Assembly: GCA_028694925.1 (NCBI GenBank)
Contig: JAQVJW010000005.1
Location: 1 to 46,912, forward strand
Length of the DNA stretch: 46,912 nucleotides
From: Patescibacteria group bacterium
GTDB lineage: Bacteria > Patescibacteriota > CPR2 > UBA1875
Direction: 5' to 3'
How positions within the stretch are numbered: position 1 is the first letter of the stretch; each line of letters begins with the position of its first letter. Of this stretch, positions 24,878 to 35,194 are shown piece by piece. The translations under genes were made by a program, and so were the position numbers. The notes under the pieces were generated by a model. The model did no database searches. It saw only the letters and a list, made by a program, of their open reading frames with translations, and had not been told where the DNA came from.

Positions 24878-26008
24878 ATGAAGATCAAAAGCCTTAATTT
24901 AATTAACTTTAGAAATTGGGATGAAAGAAGATTTGATTTTTCGGACCGGGTTCTTATCTATGGCCCTAACGCCCGAGGAAAAACAAATATCTTAGAGGCG
25001 ATCTTTCTTACAGCGACCACTCGTTCTTTTCGGGGTCGCGATGCCGGGGTGATAAAAGAAGGCCGTGACTTTATGAAGCTTGAGGCCATTTTAGAGAAAG
25101 ATAAAGAGATTGACGTTCTTCTTACTTTTAAAAGAGGAGAAAGGGTCGAGAAAGAGTTTAAGATACAGGAGAAGAAGCGCCCCACAATTGACTTTGTAGG
25201 AGAATTCTCGGCGATTGTCTTTTCGCCTGATGATATCAACCTGATTTCTGGGACCCCAAGTGATAGGCGACGTTACCTCTCCTATACTATCGGCCAAAAA
25301 GATAAAGAATATCTCTATGACCTCCTAAATTACAAGAAAATCCTAAGACAAAGAAACGAACTTTTAAAGAAGGCCGACCTTGGGACGATCAAAGAGGAGA
25401 TTGATGTTTGGGATACCTCACTTTCTGAATATGGGGAGAAAGTAATTAGAAAGAGAAAGAGTTTAGAGGAGTTTATTAATAAAAAGCTAAACTTCTATTA
25501 CGAAAAGCTCTCCGGGGAACAAAAGGATTTAAGGTTCCTTTATTTACCTTCGGCAGATATAGGAAAGATGAAAGAAGAGGCACGTGAGTCAAGAAATAGG
25601 GATATTGCGGAGCGGACAACAACCGTTGGGCCGCACCGCGACTCCTGGGACCTTGTAATGGACGGGGTGCCAGCTGAGGGTTATGCCTCGCGTGGTGAAT
25701 ACCGCACCCTTATACTGGCTCTCAAGCTCTGTGAACGGGACTATTTTGTCGAGCGAGACGGCATCCTCCCGGTGGTTCTTCTTGATGATGTATTTTCGGA
25801 GCTAGACGTCCGACGAAGACGATATCTAATCGAGGCCTTTGCAGGCTCCCAGATTATTATAACGACGACGGACCTTGACCACCTTGACGCCTCACTTCGT
25901 TCTTCTTTTCAGCTTATCGAGATTGATAAACCGCAGCCTGCGTTACTTGAGGTTGAGGAGAGCGTAGCAAAAGTCCCCGAATTAAAGCCCCTTGATAGTA
26001 GCTATTAA
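24878..26008 (+). CDS. recF: DNA replication and repair protein RecF
   Basis: LNLINFRNWDERRFDF, Walker A YGPNARGKTNILEAIF, PVVLLDDVFSELDVRRRRYL. Confidence 0.96.
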   Translation: MKIKSLNLINFRNWDERRFDFSDRVLIYGPNARGKTNILEAIFLTATTRSFRGRDAGVIKEGRDFMKLEAILEKDKEIDVLLTFKRGERVEKEFKIQEKKRPTIDFVGEFSAIVFSPDDINLISGTPSDRRRYLSYTIGQKDKEYLYDLLNYKKILRQRNELLKKADLGTIKEEIDVWDTSLSEYGEKVIRKRKSLEEFINKKLNFYYEKLSGEQKDLRFLYLPSADIGKMKEEARESRNRDIAERTTTVGPHRDSWDLVMDGVPAEGYASRGEYRTLILALKLCERDYFVERDGILPVVLLDDVFSELDVRRRRYLIEAFAGSQIIITTTDLDHLDASLRSSFQLIEIDKPQPALLEVEESVAKVPELKPLDSSY

Positions 26009-26026
26009 CTGAGGAATACTTAGAAT

Positions 26027-26290
26027 ATGGGAAACCTAGGAGACGCACTCGAAAAACACGCCGAAAGGCTTGGGATCGCGAGGCAAGTCGAAGCGGCTGA
26101 TGTCGTTGAGCGGGCGACAAAAGAGATTGCGAAGTTTATTCCAAGGGAAGATTTTGAGGTTGTTTCGTTTAACCGCGGGACGTTAAAGATAAAGGTTAAA
26201 AGTTCGGTGGTGGCAAGTGAGATAAGGATGAGGGAAGCGGAATTAAGAAAGGCCATAAACAGGCTTACAAGGTTAAAATTATCTGTTTAA
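26027..26290 (+). CDS. DUF721/DciA-like protein
   Basis: Position after recF; LKIKVKSSVVASEIRMREAELRKAIN. Confidence 0.75.
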   Translation: MGNLGDALEKHAERLGIARQVEAADVVERATKEIAKFIPREDFEVVSFNRGTLKIKVKSSVVASEIRMREAELRKAINRLTRLKLSV

Positions 26291-26884
26291 AGGACCCGCA
26301 TATTCTATTTGAATATTACTTGGATTTAGGCCAATACTTTCTACCCATTCCTGTGCGCTTTCTAGGCTGCTGGTATAATTATCAGTTTTTATATAATAAT
26401 GAATATCATTACTTGAATCGATTGAGTAATCTAGCCAGTACTCAGTTGACATTTTAGGAAGGTATTTCGTGAGTGGGTTATCAGTACTTCTTTCTGATAA
26501 CTTCTTCTCTGATTCTAGGGTAGATTCTTCTAGGCTATCAACCCACTTCTTTTCATCCTTTGATATTGCGTCTTCTATTGATAGCTTTGAAAGCTCTATC
26601 ATCAGGTTCTTTTTATCCCAAAAGCCTAACTCTATTTTCTCCTCATAATCTTCAAATCCGGAAACATGAGTATAAAGTTCATAAGTTCCTGGTTTAAGGT
26701 TTTTGACTGTAAATGGGGTTGTGTAATATTCTTCTTCGAAAAAGAACGATACATTTGAAGGAGAAGAGTCTATGGTTACTCTGCTTTGGTACAATAAGGA
26801 GACTCCAGCAATCAGTAAGATCGCTATGATTGATAAAGAGATTATCGTGTATTTTATTCCTTTGCTCATTTTTGCACCACCCAA
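26279..26884 (-). CDS. PEGA-domain membrane protein
   Basis: TM anchor then VTIDSSPSNVSFFFEEEYYTTPFTVKNLKPGTYELYTHVSGFEDYEEKIEL. Confidence 0.75.
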   Translation of the reverse strand: MGGAKMSKGIKYTIISLSIIAILLIAGVSLLYQSRVTIDSSPSNVSFFFEEEYYTTPFTVKNLKPGTYELYTHVSGFEDYEEKIELGFWDKKNLMIELSKLSIEDAISKDEKKWVDSLEESTLESEKKLSERSTDNPLTKYLPKMSTEYWLDYSIDSSNDIHYYIKTDNYTSSLESAQEWVESIGLNPSNIQIEYAGPLNR

Positions 26885-28083
26885 CTGTGTTTAAGGGAGT
26901 TCGTTATCTGAGACTCGGTTGCTTCTGTTCTGTGTTTTCCGTCCGGGTCATTAACAAGATATTTACCATCCTTGATTCCTGTAAGGACTATATAGTGACC
27001 CCCCTCAGTAAAATAGCCAGGTCCATGAACTTGTATTATTGGAAATCCTGCTGCCAAGTATTTTTTTGCTTCCTCCCAGGTTATCTCTTTATTATTGTTG
27101 ATATCATACATTTTTGGCATTTCGATTATTGCAGCATAAGCAGTCCCAGCATTACAAACGCGCCAATTGTTATCAAGAGCAATTTTTGCAGTCTCCGGCG
27201 GCAGTACCTCGGTTTGGGTTATGTAAGAGATTATCATTGCAAGCGAGGTAATCCCACAACCAGAACTCGCAATCGTTGTTCCGCCACAACCATAATCTTC
27301 GCTGCCCCATCTTGGGTCCCACTGTTTATACAGTGGGACATCAGAGTAGCTTTCTGTAGGGCTAAGGGTATCTGCATAAGATGCGTCTGGACTTACTCCC
27401 ATAAAGGCCAAGATAACAACAACGATAATTGCAAAAGGAACTATCATGACGGCAATTGAAATCAAAACCATCTCTAAGTTTCTTTTTGCGGCTTTAGGGG
27501 CTTGTCTTGCTGCAGCTTTTAGGGCCCCTAGGTCTGCAATGGGGTCAGCCCCCTCTTTAAGGACAGCGTCTGTAATGGCGAGAGCATCTTGGGCGTCTTG
27601 TTTTTTCTCCTCATCCATCGGGAGAGCATCTAAGGCCTTACCAGCAGCAGCTAGCTCTGGATCACTTCCAACGCTCTTGTCGGTCTTCGATGGTTCGCCT
27701 GCTTCAGCTGACGTATTAGGAGACTCGGTATCTTCATTTTCTTTCTTTGGGGAAGGGCTCTCCTGGTTAACTCCACCATTATCTTCTGGGTTGTCTCCCC
27801 CCTCAGCTACTTGGCTTGATTGATTCTCATTCACTTTCGGCCGATCATTTCCTTGAGTTTCTTCTTCGACGCCCTCATCTTCATCGTTAACATCTTCATG
27901 CATATCATAATCATTCCCGTCTGTGAAATTTGGTTCAAAGAGCTCTGTAAGTTCCTTGTTTGTTTGGGGGTCGTAATAGTGAACCCCATCCTCGAGCTCG
28001 ACTGGTATAGGCTCAATACTGTTGCTTTGTGAATTATTTGGCACCTTAATCACAGCTCCTTGGGCTATTATATTCTTCTCCAT
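26866..28083 (-). CDS. C39-like peptidase domain protein with long acidic disordered region and TM helix
   Basis: VPLYKQWDPRWGSEDYG...SSGCGITSLAMII...EGGHYIVLTGIKDGKYLVNDPDGK. Confidence 0.75.
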   Translation of the reverse strand: MEKNIIAQGAVIKVPNNSQSNSIEPIPVELEDGVHYYDPQTNKELTELFEPNFTDGNDYDMHEDVNDEDEGVEEETQGNDRPKVNENQSSQVAEGGDNPEDNGGVNQESPSPKKENEDTESPNTSAEAGEPSKTDKSVGSDPELAAAGKALDALPMDEEKKQDAQDALAITDAVLKEGADPIADLGALKAAARQAPKAAKRNLEMVLISIAVMIVPFAIIVVVILAFMGVSPDASYADTLSPTESYSDVPLYKQWDPRWGSEDYGCGGTTIASSGCGITSLAMIISYITQTEVLPPETAKIALDNNWRVCNAGTAYAAIIEMPKMYDINNNKEITWEEAKKYLAAGFPIIQVHGPGYFTEGGHYIVLTGIKDGKYLVNDPDGKHRTEATESQITNSLKHSWVVQK

Positions 28084-28420
28084 CGACACCTTTGGCTGGC
28101 GCAACTAGATAGTTTATCGCGCAAAGCTTGTTGCCAAGTGACTCTAGATAGTCTTCCGCCTCTTTCTTGTAGGTTTCGAACGGTTCCTTAAAGACGGTGA
28201 TTATAAAATAATCGGTTCCGGGAACATAGCTAATCTCATAGCCATCATTTTTAATATATCCTCCCTGAGACCTCCCTATTTCCTGGATGGTTGAGTCAGT
28301 AGCATCACTCGTTTCTTGCGAGATCTTTCCATTATTTACATAGAAGTAGTAATTGATGCCAATAATGGCGATAACGACGAAAATAATTCCAGTAATGATA
28401 AATATCTTTTTCTTAGACAC
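28046..28420 (-). CDS. Small membrane-anchored protein, T4SS-like cluster
   Basis: N-terminal TM FIITGIIFVVIAIIGINYYFYV; overlaps neighbours. Confidence 0.55.
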   Translation of the reverse strand: MSKKKIFIITGIIFVVIAIIGINYYFYVNNGKISQETSDATDSTIQEIGRSQGGYIKNDGYEISYVPGTDYFIITVFKEPFETYKKEAEDYLESLGNKLCAINYLVAPAKGVDGEEYNSPRSCD

Positions 28421-29108
28421 TTAGAACCTCCCCGATGATTAAGTGATATATCTCAACGGCTTTTTCGCAATAGCTCCAAACAGAGTTACTGCAGGCAGTT
28501 CTCGTGCAACCGGTTGGGCCTCCATAGCAATAGGCTTGAACCCACCAATAAACACACTCATCGTTAATAGAAAGCTCCCCGGCGTCAGTTAGACAAGCGT
28601 CGCTTGGCAAATCTTGTTTAAGCTTCCCATCATATAATAAATGTCCAGCGGCAATGAACGAGTGACGATAGCTACAAATATCTGGATCAGTTATCCCCGC
28701 GGCATTTAGTTTTGATATTTGGGCTGACCATTCGCCCGAACCCATTTGCATCGGCCCCTGATATGGTCCGTCAAGATCGCAGGGGCTCTCGAGAGTCTCA
28801 AGAGATTCTAAATCTGAACCGAAAGTTAAGCTGTGGTGCTCATTTAAAAAAACAGTCCCTATAATAGCCGCTGGGGTGCCAGTTAGTTCTTCTGCTTCAG
28901 AAAGAATGGAGGCGTAGTTATCAGGGACGAAGCTAGAAAGAGTGGTGCTTCTCGGCGTTTTACTTATCGTATCACTTGAATAATCCCCCTCATTATTCTG
29001 CACAAACACCCCAAGCGCTGTTGTGGCACTCAGCGCTAAAAAGAAGACTGTAAAGACAACTAGCACAACAAGCATTAGAGTGAGCTCGATTGACCCCCTC
29101 CTTCTCAC
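28413..29108 (-). CDS. Lytic transglycosylase-like protein (VirB1-like)
   Basis: N-terminal TM; IIGTVFLNEHHSLTFG...GPYQGPMQMGSGEW. Confidence 0.65.
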   Translation of the reverse strand: MRRRGSIELTLMLVVLVVFTVFFLALSATTALGVFVQNNEGDYSSDTISKTPRSTTLSSFVPDNYASILSEAEELTGTPAAIIGTVFLNEHHSLTFGSDLESLETLESPCDLDGPYQGPMQMGSGEWSAQISKLNAAGITDPDICSYRHSFIAAGHLLYDGKLKQDLPSDACLTDAGELSINDECVYWWVQAYCYGGPTGCTRTACSNSVWSYCEKAVEIYHLIIGEVLSV

Positions 29109-30929
29109 TTACCCCTCCTTTTGTTCTTCTCTGGCGGGATTGGTGTTTATTAAAAGATCTTCCTGATATGAGGCCACAACCTGAATAGCAACATGATTCA
29201 TCCCGGCAAAGAAGAGCCCTTCCCCAACTTCGGAGTTAAGGAGGAAGTATTTCTCAGCCTGGGTTATATTAAAGACCCTGGCGACCTTATCAATCACAGC
29301 CGGGTGCTGCTTTAATAGGAAGGTAAGTGAGGAGTTGTTAACGATTGCCTTACCATAAGCCGAGCCCAAAAAATCCTCTACGTCTTGAGAGATAGTAGTA
29401 AGGCCTAAATAGTATTTCCTAGCCCTCTTTGCAATCGAAAAGAGGAATTGCGCTGAATCCTCGTACTTCATTAGAATCCAAGCCTCATCAACCGTGAGTA
29501 GGCGCTTCTTCTTTTCGCTTCTGACCCTATTCCAGATAAAGTTAAGAACCATATACATCGCAACAGGGCGGAGCTCTTCTTCAAGATCACGAATCGAAAA
29601 GACAACAAACTTGTTTTCAAGTGAGATATTGGTTTGCTTGTTAAAGAGTCCGGCATAAGTCCCCTCGGAGTACTTCTTGAGGGAAGCGGCGAGCCTTTCG
29701 GCCCCGCGCATCGATTCAAGAACTCGAACGAGGTCATCTATCGTAGGTGGCTGGAGGCCATGGGTACTAGGGTCTTTGGTGATTCCTTTAGCGGCATAGG
29801 TTTGAACGAGCCCCTGGTCTAAGAGATTGTCCTCGGTTGGGGCCATTTTGCCCCCGACCATAACCCGAACTAGGCCGTGAAGGATAATGATATTTGAACG
29901 CAAGTGATCCTCGGCTTCCCCGGGGTTTGCGGGATCAGCCTTTGGAAGGTCAAAGGGGTTAATGCGCTCGTTTGAATTGATATTAATATTAAGATAAGTT
30001 CCCCCAACGGCATCTGAGAGCTCTTCATATTCATTCTCAGGGTCAATGACGATTACCTCAGAGCCAAGCATCAGATAGCGAAGCATCTCAAGTTTGACCA
30101 TGTATGACTTACCAGAGCCGGATTTGGCAAGAACGACGGAGTTGGCATTCTCAAGGGTAAAGCGGTCAAAGATCACAAGGCCATTCGTATGACGGTTAAC
30201 ACCATAAAGGATTCCTTCATTTCTTGAAAGCTCGTTTGAAACAAAAGGGAAGAAAGTCGAAAGGGCCCCGGTATCAAAGTTCTTCGTAATCATCAGTTCG
30301 TTTATTGCAAGTGGTAGGGTGGTATTAAAGCCCTGCTCTTGTTGCATCAAGGTTTGTTTTGAGAGGACTAGTTGACTACCAAGGATATTCTCTAACGTTC
30401 CGGTGAGTGAATTTAGCTCCTCTAAGTCTTTGGCAAGAATCGTAAAGTAAAGCGAAGAGCGGAAGAACTTCTCCTCTCCTCTTTGTAAGGTGTCACGGAG
30501 TTCCTCAACATCTTGATAGGCTGTCTCAAGAGCGGGATCACGAACGAGCCCTTTTTGCGCTTGTTCGGCGAAACTTGATTGGATTTGAGCCGATTTAGTC
30601 CGAAGTTTCTTTAGGATATCTTTTGAACCGACCGGATAGATGTAGAGGGCAGTGTTAAGTGAGAAGTCAGAGTTAATTAGGGGGGTAAGCCAATCAGTGT
30701 AAAGATAACGTGGGTAGCTATAGACAAAGAAAGAACGGAGATAGAAATTCCCGATCTGAAGGTAATTAAAATCTACCTTAAGAGCAGCTGGGGCGATCAC
30801 ATCCCGGATAGTGGAGGTTCCTTGGGCAAGGGCCTTATCGGCCTCTAGTTGAGCTTGCTCTTGGGCTAGTTGTTCCGGGGTAAGTTTCGGCTTTTTCTTA
30901 AAGAGTGGCATCTTTATTCCCCCCTCCAT
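29109..30929 (-). CDS. VirB4/TraC-like T4SS ATPase
   Basis: Walker A VLAKSGSGKSYMVKLEMLRY, EVIVIDPENEYEEL, RLLTVDEAWILMKY. Confidence 0.92.
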   Translation of the reverse strand: MEGGIKMPLFKKKPKLTPEQLAQEQAQLEADKALAQGTSTIRDVIAPAALKVDFNYLQIGNFYLRSFFVYSYPRYLYTDWLTPLINSDFSLNTALYIYPVGSKDILKKLRTKSAQIQSSFAEQAQKGLVRDPALETAYQDVEELRDTLQRGEEKFFRSSLYFTILAKDLEELNSLTGTLENILGSQLVLSKQTLMQQEQGFNTTLPLAINELMITKNFDTGALSTFFPFVSNELSRNEGILYGVNRHTNGLVIFDRFTLENANSVVLAKSGSGKSYMVKLEMLRYLMLGSEVIVIDPENEYEELSDAVGGTYLNININSNERINPFDLPKADPANPGEAEDHLRSNIIILHGLVRVMVGGKMAPTEDNLLDQGLVQTYAAKGITKDPSTHGLQPPTIDDLVRVLESMRGAERLAASLKKYSEGTYAGLFNKQTNISLENKFVVFSIRDLEEELRPVAMYMVLNFIWNRVRSEKKKRLLTVDEAWILMKYEDSAQFLFSIAKRARKYYLGLTTISQDVEDFLGSAYGKAIVNNSSLTFLLKQHPAVIDKVARVFNITQAEKYFLLNSEVGEGLFFAGMNHVAIQVVASYQEDLLINTNPAREEQKEG

Positions 30930-31584
30930 TTATAATCGCCTGTCCAAGTGATTCGACATCAACTAGTTTTTGATTCTGGGCCGTATCTGGATTATAGGAA
31001 GTGTAATAGAGCTCAAGGAGGTCTTTGGTCTCAAGCGGTGAGCAACGGAGCCCAACCGAGGCAAGCCCCTCGGTGACCCTATCGACTCTTGAGAGGAGCT
31101 TCTTTTTGTTCTCGGAGAAAGTACCGGCAAGCTCTGGTTTCTTCCTTTTCATCATATCGCGAACGCCTCCAGTAACATCAACGCCAGCTGGGAAGTAGGG
31201 GACGACAACATAGAAACGCTTTTCCATAATATTTGAATACTCAAGGAGTTTTTCGATAAAGTTGGCATATTCCTGGGTTTGAATCTTAAGAAGAGGGTTG
31301 TCTTGAGAATTTCCAAGCCCGCGAACTGATTCAATGTACCTTGTGAGGTCAAGTTTACGGGAGTTGGCTACGATTTGAATTGGGAAGTTAAGGGAATTTA
31401 AGAACCCTTGGTATGACGAGATAATAGCATCCTTCTCCTGCTCGCTCTTTAAGGCAAAGTTAACCGAAGAGACAATTAAAACAGACCTTAGAGACCCGTC
31501 TCTTAGTAATACTACCCCCTCTTTAATTTCTGATATAGGAAGATAAGCCTGGGTAGAAGCTGGTTGTTTGTTTCCCCCATTCAT
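30898..31584 (-). CDS. TraC/VirB4 N-terminal-like protein, separate gene
   Basis: LPISEIKEGVVLLRDGSLRSVLIVSSVNFALKSEQEKDAIISSYQGFLNSLNFPIQIVANSRKLDL; overlaps the VirB4 ORF. Confidence 0.75.
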   Translation of the reverse strand: MNGGNKQPASTQAYLPISEIKEGVVLLRDGSLRSVLIVSSVNFALKSEQEKDAIISSYQGFLNSLNFPIQIVANSRKLDLTRYIESVRGLGNSQDNPLLKIQTQEYANFIEKLLEYSNIMEKRFYVVVPYFPAGVDVTGGVRDMMKRKKPELAGTFSENKKKLLSRVDRVTEGLASVGLRCSPLETKDLLELYYTSYNPDTAQNQKLVDVESLGQAIINGGGNKDATL

Positions 31585-31644
31585 ATATGTAAATATTAGC
31601 ACAAAACGAAAGGGAAAATAAGAGAGTTTTGTATTATCTTAAAA

Positions 31645-32286
31645 TTATTTTACGTTTTTGTAGTACTGATCTTTTCGAAGCTTTATCTTTGGAGTTTCGG
31701 CCTGAGTGCGGTCTGGTGTCACAGAGGCAGCTTCAGAGACTAATTGTTCCCTTTTTGGGCTTGATTTCTGGGCACTCGCGATCATTTTCTCGACATTTTC
31801 GTTTGGTCTTTCGGTCTCGGCAAGAATATCAGGCATGTCAGTATCACCCTTCTCTACAACCGAAAAACCACCCGAATCAACCACTTCAGCTAGCTTCTCC
31901 AGATTGCTCCTCGCTTCGGTGATGCCCACTCTTTTATCTTCAGGTGTTTCTGAATCTTTTTTTATTTCTTTCTGCTGTGGCTCTTTCTCCTCCTTCTCTT
32001 CTTCTTTGCGCCACACTCTAGCCTGAGGGTTTATAAAAGTTTTCCAGGCCGAAAGTAAAAATACTTCGGCATTTTGGTCCCCGTATTTTGCAAAAGCAAG
32101 CGCCAATGCTCCACCCCCGATTATTATCACAGCCACAAAGAAAAAAATGCGAAGATATTCGACTAATATTTGATTTAGAATCATTAAAATACCAGCGGCA
32201 ACAAGAAGGATGATAAACTGGCGGATGGTTAAGGGGCCGATTACCTTGTCTTCGATATCTACATTTTGTGGAACTTTGTATTGCAT
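31645..32286 (-). CDS. PrgI family membrane protein
   Basis: YKVPQNVDIEDKVIGPLTIRQFIILLVAAGILMIL. Confidence 0.85.
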   Translation of the reverse strand: MQYKVPQNVDIEDKVIGPLTIRQFIILLVAAGILMILNQILVEYLRIFFFVAVIIIGGGALALAFAKYGDQNAEVFLLSAWKTFINPQARVWRKEEEKEEKEPQQKEIKKDSETPEDKRVGITEARSNLEKLAEVVDSGGFSVVEKGDTDMPDILAETERPNENVEKMIASAQKSSPKREQLVSEAASVTPDRTQAETPKIKLRKDQYYKNVK

Positions 32287-32288
32287 GT

Positions 32289-35090
32289 CTATTGTCTATT
32301 TCTTCGTTCTTCTTCAATGATTCTTTGGGCTTCTGCTGGCGTGTAAGTTGGTACATCTGTTTGGTTCTGCTGGTTCTGGTCACTGGCGCCCTGAGGGTTA
32401 TACTCCCGCATGGTACTTAATTCGCCAAGGGCATTTTTTGCTTCAGATGCATCTTGTCCTTGTGCTTCTGTTTGCTTTCTTGCATTAACCTCAGTTTGGG
32501 TAGCAGCACTCACCAATTCATTATATATCGACTGCATCTCTGGATCAGCATTTGAAGAATTTCTCATTCTTATTGCTTCACCCCAAGCAGCCTTTGCACC
32601 AGGACCGCCATCCTCCAAGAGGTTTTTCATATAGTTTTTGTCTCCGACTAGTTGGTTGAATACGTTAGGATTTGCCTTTGCTAGATATTCGATTTGAGCG
32701 GGTTTGAGTTCTTTTGCCTCTTTGCCCAAGACAGATTTGTAGGCCTCAGCATTTGCAGTCTTTTTGGCATCAGTAGAAAGTGCTATTTGGCCAGTGGATT
32801 CAAGGCTCGAGATTTTACCAAAGGCATCTATTTGCTTGTCTTTCATTGTTTGCAAGAATTGTCCATCTGTAGCGGCTCTCTCCGCAAATGCTTGTGCAAC
32901 AACATAATTACCGGATGCATCCTGTGCTTCCATATCTCCTTGCCCCGTTTCTACCAGGTAATCTACCAGGGCCTCTTTTTCCAGCCCTTTTACCTTACCG
33001 TCTGTTAACATCGTATTCAGTTCTTTCTTGGTTTTCTTTGTGTAGCCCTGCTTAAAACCACCCTTAAGCTTATCTAATGCTGCTTGTCTTTCTTCATCTC
33101 CCTTTACCCCTGTTAACACACTGCCAATAATTGGAGCCTTACCAAGCTTAGTTTGGGAAAGCCCAAGCCTTGCCCTTTCGGCTCTTCTAGCAATACGTGC
33201 TTCGCGATCTCCCTTCCTTGCGGCAAGATATTGAGAAACACCAGTTCTTTGTCCAGCCTTTTGGCCAATATTCTTGATCCCCCCGTAAATCTCTTTCCCC
33301 ATAATTAGGGGAATGTATCCAGCAAAGAAAAGAAGGACAGCTGATACAATTAAGTATACCCAGGTTTCTCCTGCTGAAGCCTCAAAGCTATCAATTGAAC
33401 CAAAGAACCCAATAGTCATGAATTCGTTTGATAAATAGAGCATCAGAACGATAGCGGGCCCCATAAATGCCCATTGCCAAAACCTTGCCCACCATTGTTT
33501 ATAATATGATTCCGTAAAAGGGAGAATATTCATAAGGAAGGCCAAAGGAGCAATAGCCACCAATATCATAAGTACGGCTTTCCTAACGATTAAGATTAAT
33601 AGAAGCCAAATTACAACAAGGAGCATGAAAAGTGCTAAAATTATTAAAATTATAGCCTGTGGAATAAAGCCTACACCCTTAAGAAAACCATTCCAGAAAT
33701 CGCCTGAGGGGGAATTGCTCACCACAGTATCATTAAAAGTGCCGGCGATGTCAGCAACATTATTTGCACCTACCCCTGAAACCATCAGAGCTTGCATTGC
33801 ATTCATTAAATTTAAAAGGAATAAGGCTATCAGGTAACTAAAATACGCCATTATGGCAGCAATTATCAATTTAGGGATGATTCTGGTTAAGCCATATTGT
33901 TCTATCTGGATGTTTAGAATATTTGCAAAAGCAATAATAAGGAGTGCCAAAGTAAGGAGGGAAAGAGTAATATTCCTTATATCTTTCGAGATCCTTTTAA
34001 GAACGGTATTGTCGATGTCGGTTGTATTAACTAGCACTTCATTTATCCAGCCGGTTACGAGGGTAGTGAAGTAATTGATTGAGTTACCGATAATTTTGAT
34101 TGAATTTATAAGGGCGTCTGTGAGAGCGTTTGAGTGAGATTCGGTAACATTTATTCGCACCCCTTCTGCGGGGTTTGTAATATTTGTATTTAGCGTCTTT
34201 GTGCCAATATTCTTTTTGTCTGCATCGTAATTTTCGATAAAGTCTATTAGGCCGTATCCCTTGTTTGCCCCAGAAGTTATTAGCCTTAAGTCAAACTGAG
34301 CTTCTCCACTAAATTCTGCCACTCCACCAACGAGGGGGAGTAATTGCGTCCAGTCTCCTTTAGCGTCACCGGTAAGGTCTGCTCTCTCCGAATGGTAATA
34401 ACCCAGCGCGTATTTTCCTTCCGGCAATCCTCTGTCATCTGTAAATTCAGAGATGGTGAATCTGCAATATTGATAAACACCTTCTTTGATCTTATTATCA
34501 ACACATCTGTCTTGAACATATTCCCATTTGCCCTTGATCGGGCTGAAGTATGACAGGTACATTTTTGATGATGTCTCCATAATTTCGTCAAACTCTGACT
34601 TCCATTCACCTGATTTATATAGATATCCCCAAAAGTTACCCTTTTTTATAAAATTAATCTTTTCCGGTCCAAGCTCATCAGCATTCGCGAGCCCAATATC
34701 AGATAAACCGATACCTTCTGTGGTACCAATCTTGCCGACCGAGGTGTTGTCTTTGGGGACTGCTATATACCATTTCTCGCCACCCTCATCGATTAATATG
34801 GGCTTATATATGTAATAGTAGGTTGAACTGTATTTCGATGTATCGAGATCCCATCCTCCTAAATTTTCCATCTCTTTATCGATGACAAAAGAGGTCGCAT
34901 TATATGCAACATGACCGTCTCCTAGATTATCAAAGTTGACGGTGCCGCACACCTTGATCTCAGTGCTACTGACGTAATAAAAGGGATTATTCTCGTCACA
35001 ACTACCATCATTTATTACTGCTCCACTAGCAGGAATGGGAGTTAGTAGCGACGTGGTGATGAGTATTAATAATAATAAAGATTTTTTTAT
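32289..35090 (-). CDS. VirB6/TrbL-like multi-TM T4SS protein; proposed AUA (35090) or AUU (35093) start
   Basis: TM-rich core with LALLIIAFANILNIQ, VAIAPLAFLMNILPFTESYYKQWWARFWQWAFMGP. Upstream in-frame (x)KKSLLLLLILITTSLLTPIPASGA signal peptide lacks ATG/GTG/TTG. Confidence 0.75.
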   Translation of the reverse strand: MKKSLLLLILITTSLLTPIPASGAVINDGSCDENNPFYYVSSTEIKVCGTVNFDNLGDGHVAYNATSFVIDKEMENLGGWDLDTSKYSSTYYYIYKPILIDEGGEKWYIAVPKDNTSVGKIGTTEGIGLSDIGLANADELGPEKINFIKKGNFWGYLYKSGEWKSEFDEIMETSSKMYLSYFSPIKGKWEYVQDRCVDNKIKEGVYQYCRFTISEFTDDRGLPEGKYALGYYHSERADLTGDAKGDWTQLLPLVGGVAEFSGEAQFDLRLITSGANKGYGLIDFIENYDADKKNIGTKTLNTNITNPAEGVRINVTESHSNALTDALINSIKIIGNSINYFTTLVTGWINEVLVNTTDIDNTVLKRISKDIRNITLSLLTLALLIIAFANILNIQIEQYGLTRIIPKLIIAAIMAYFSYLIALFLLNLMNAMQALMVSGVGANNVADIAGTFNDTVVSNSPSGDFWNGFLKGVGFIPQAIILIILALFMLLVVIWLLLILIVRKAVLMILVAIAPLAFLMNILPFTESYYKQWWARFWQWAFMGPAIVLMLYLSNEFMTIGFFGSIDSFEASAGETWVYLIVSAVLLFFAGYIPLIMGKEIYGGIKNIGQKAGQRTGVSQYLAARKGDREARIARRAERARLGLSQTKLGKAPIIGSVLTGVKGDEERQAALDKLKGGFKQGYTKKTKKELNTMLTDGKVKGLEKEALVDYLVETGQGDMEAQDASGNYVVAQAFAERAATDGQFLQTMKDKQIDAFGKISSLESTGQIALSTDAKKTANAEAYKSVLGKEAKELKPAQIEYLAKANPNVFNQLVGDKNYMKNLLEDGGPGAKAAWGEAIRMRNSSNADPEMQSIYNELVSAATQTEVNARKQTEAQGQDASEAKNALGELSTMREYNPQGASDQNQQNQTDVPTYTPAEAQRIIEEERRNRQ

Positions 35091-35144
35091 AATTCCCCCT
35101 AGTAAATCTTACCGTAATTAAAGGAATAATACAATAAACGTACA

Positions 35145-35171
35145 AAGGGCTCGGCTAGGCGCCGAGCCCTT
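35145..35171. terminator. GC-rich hairpin downstream of the orphan gene
   Basis: AAGGGCTCGGC-TAGGC-GCCGAGCCCTT. Confidence 0.65.
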
Positions 35172-35194
35172 CTCGATGGTCAGCGATGACACCG

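Noticed and set aside
26830-28032. Plus-strand ORFs 26830-27459, 27446-27823, 27820-28032
   Set aside because: Antisense to the C39-like T4SS-cluster gene with clear domain signal
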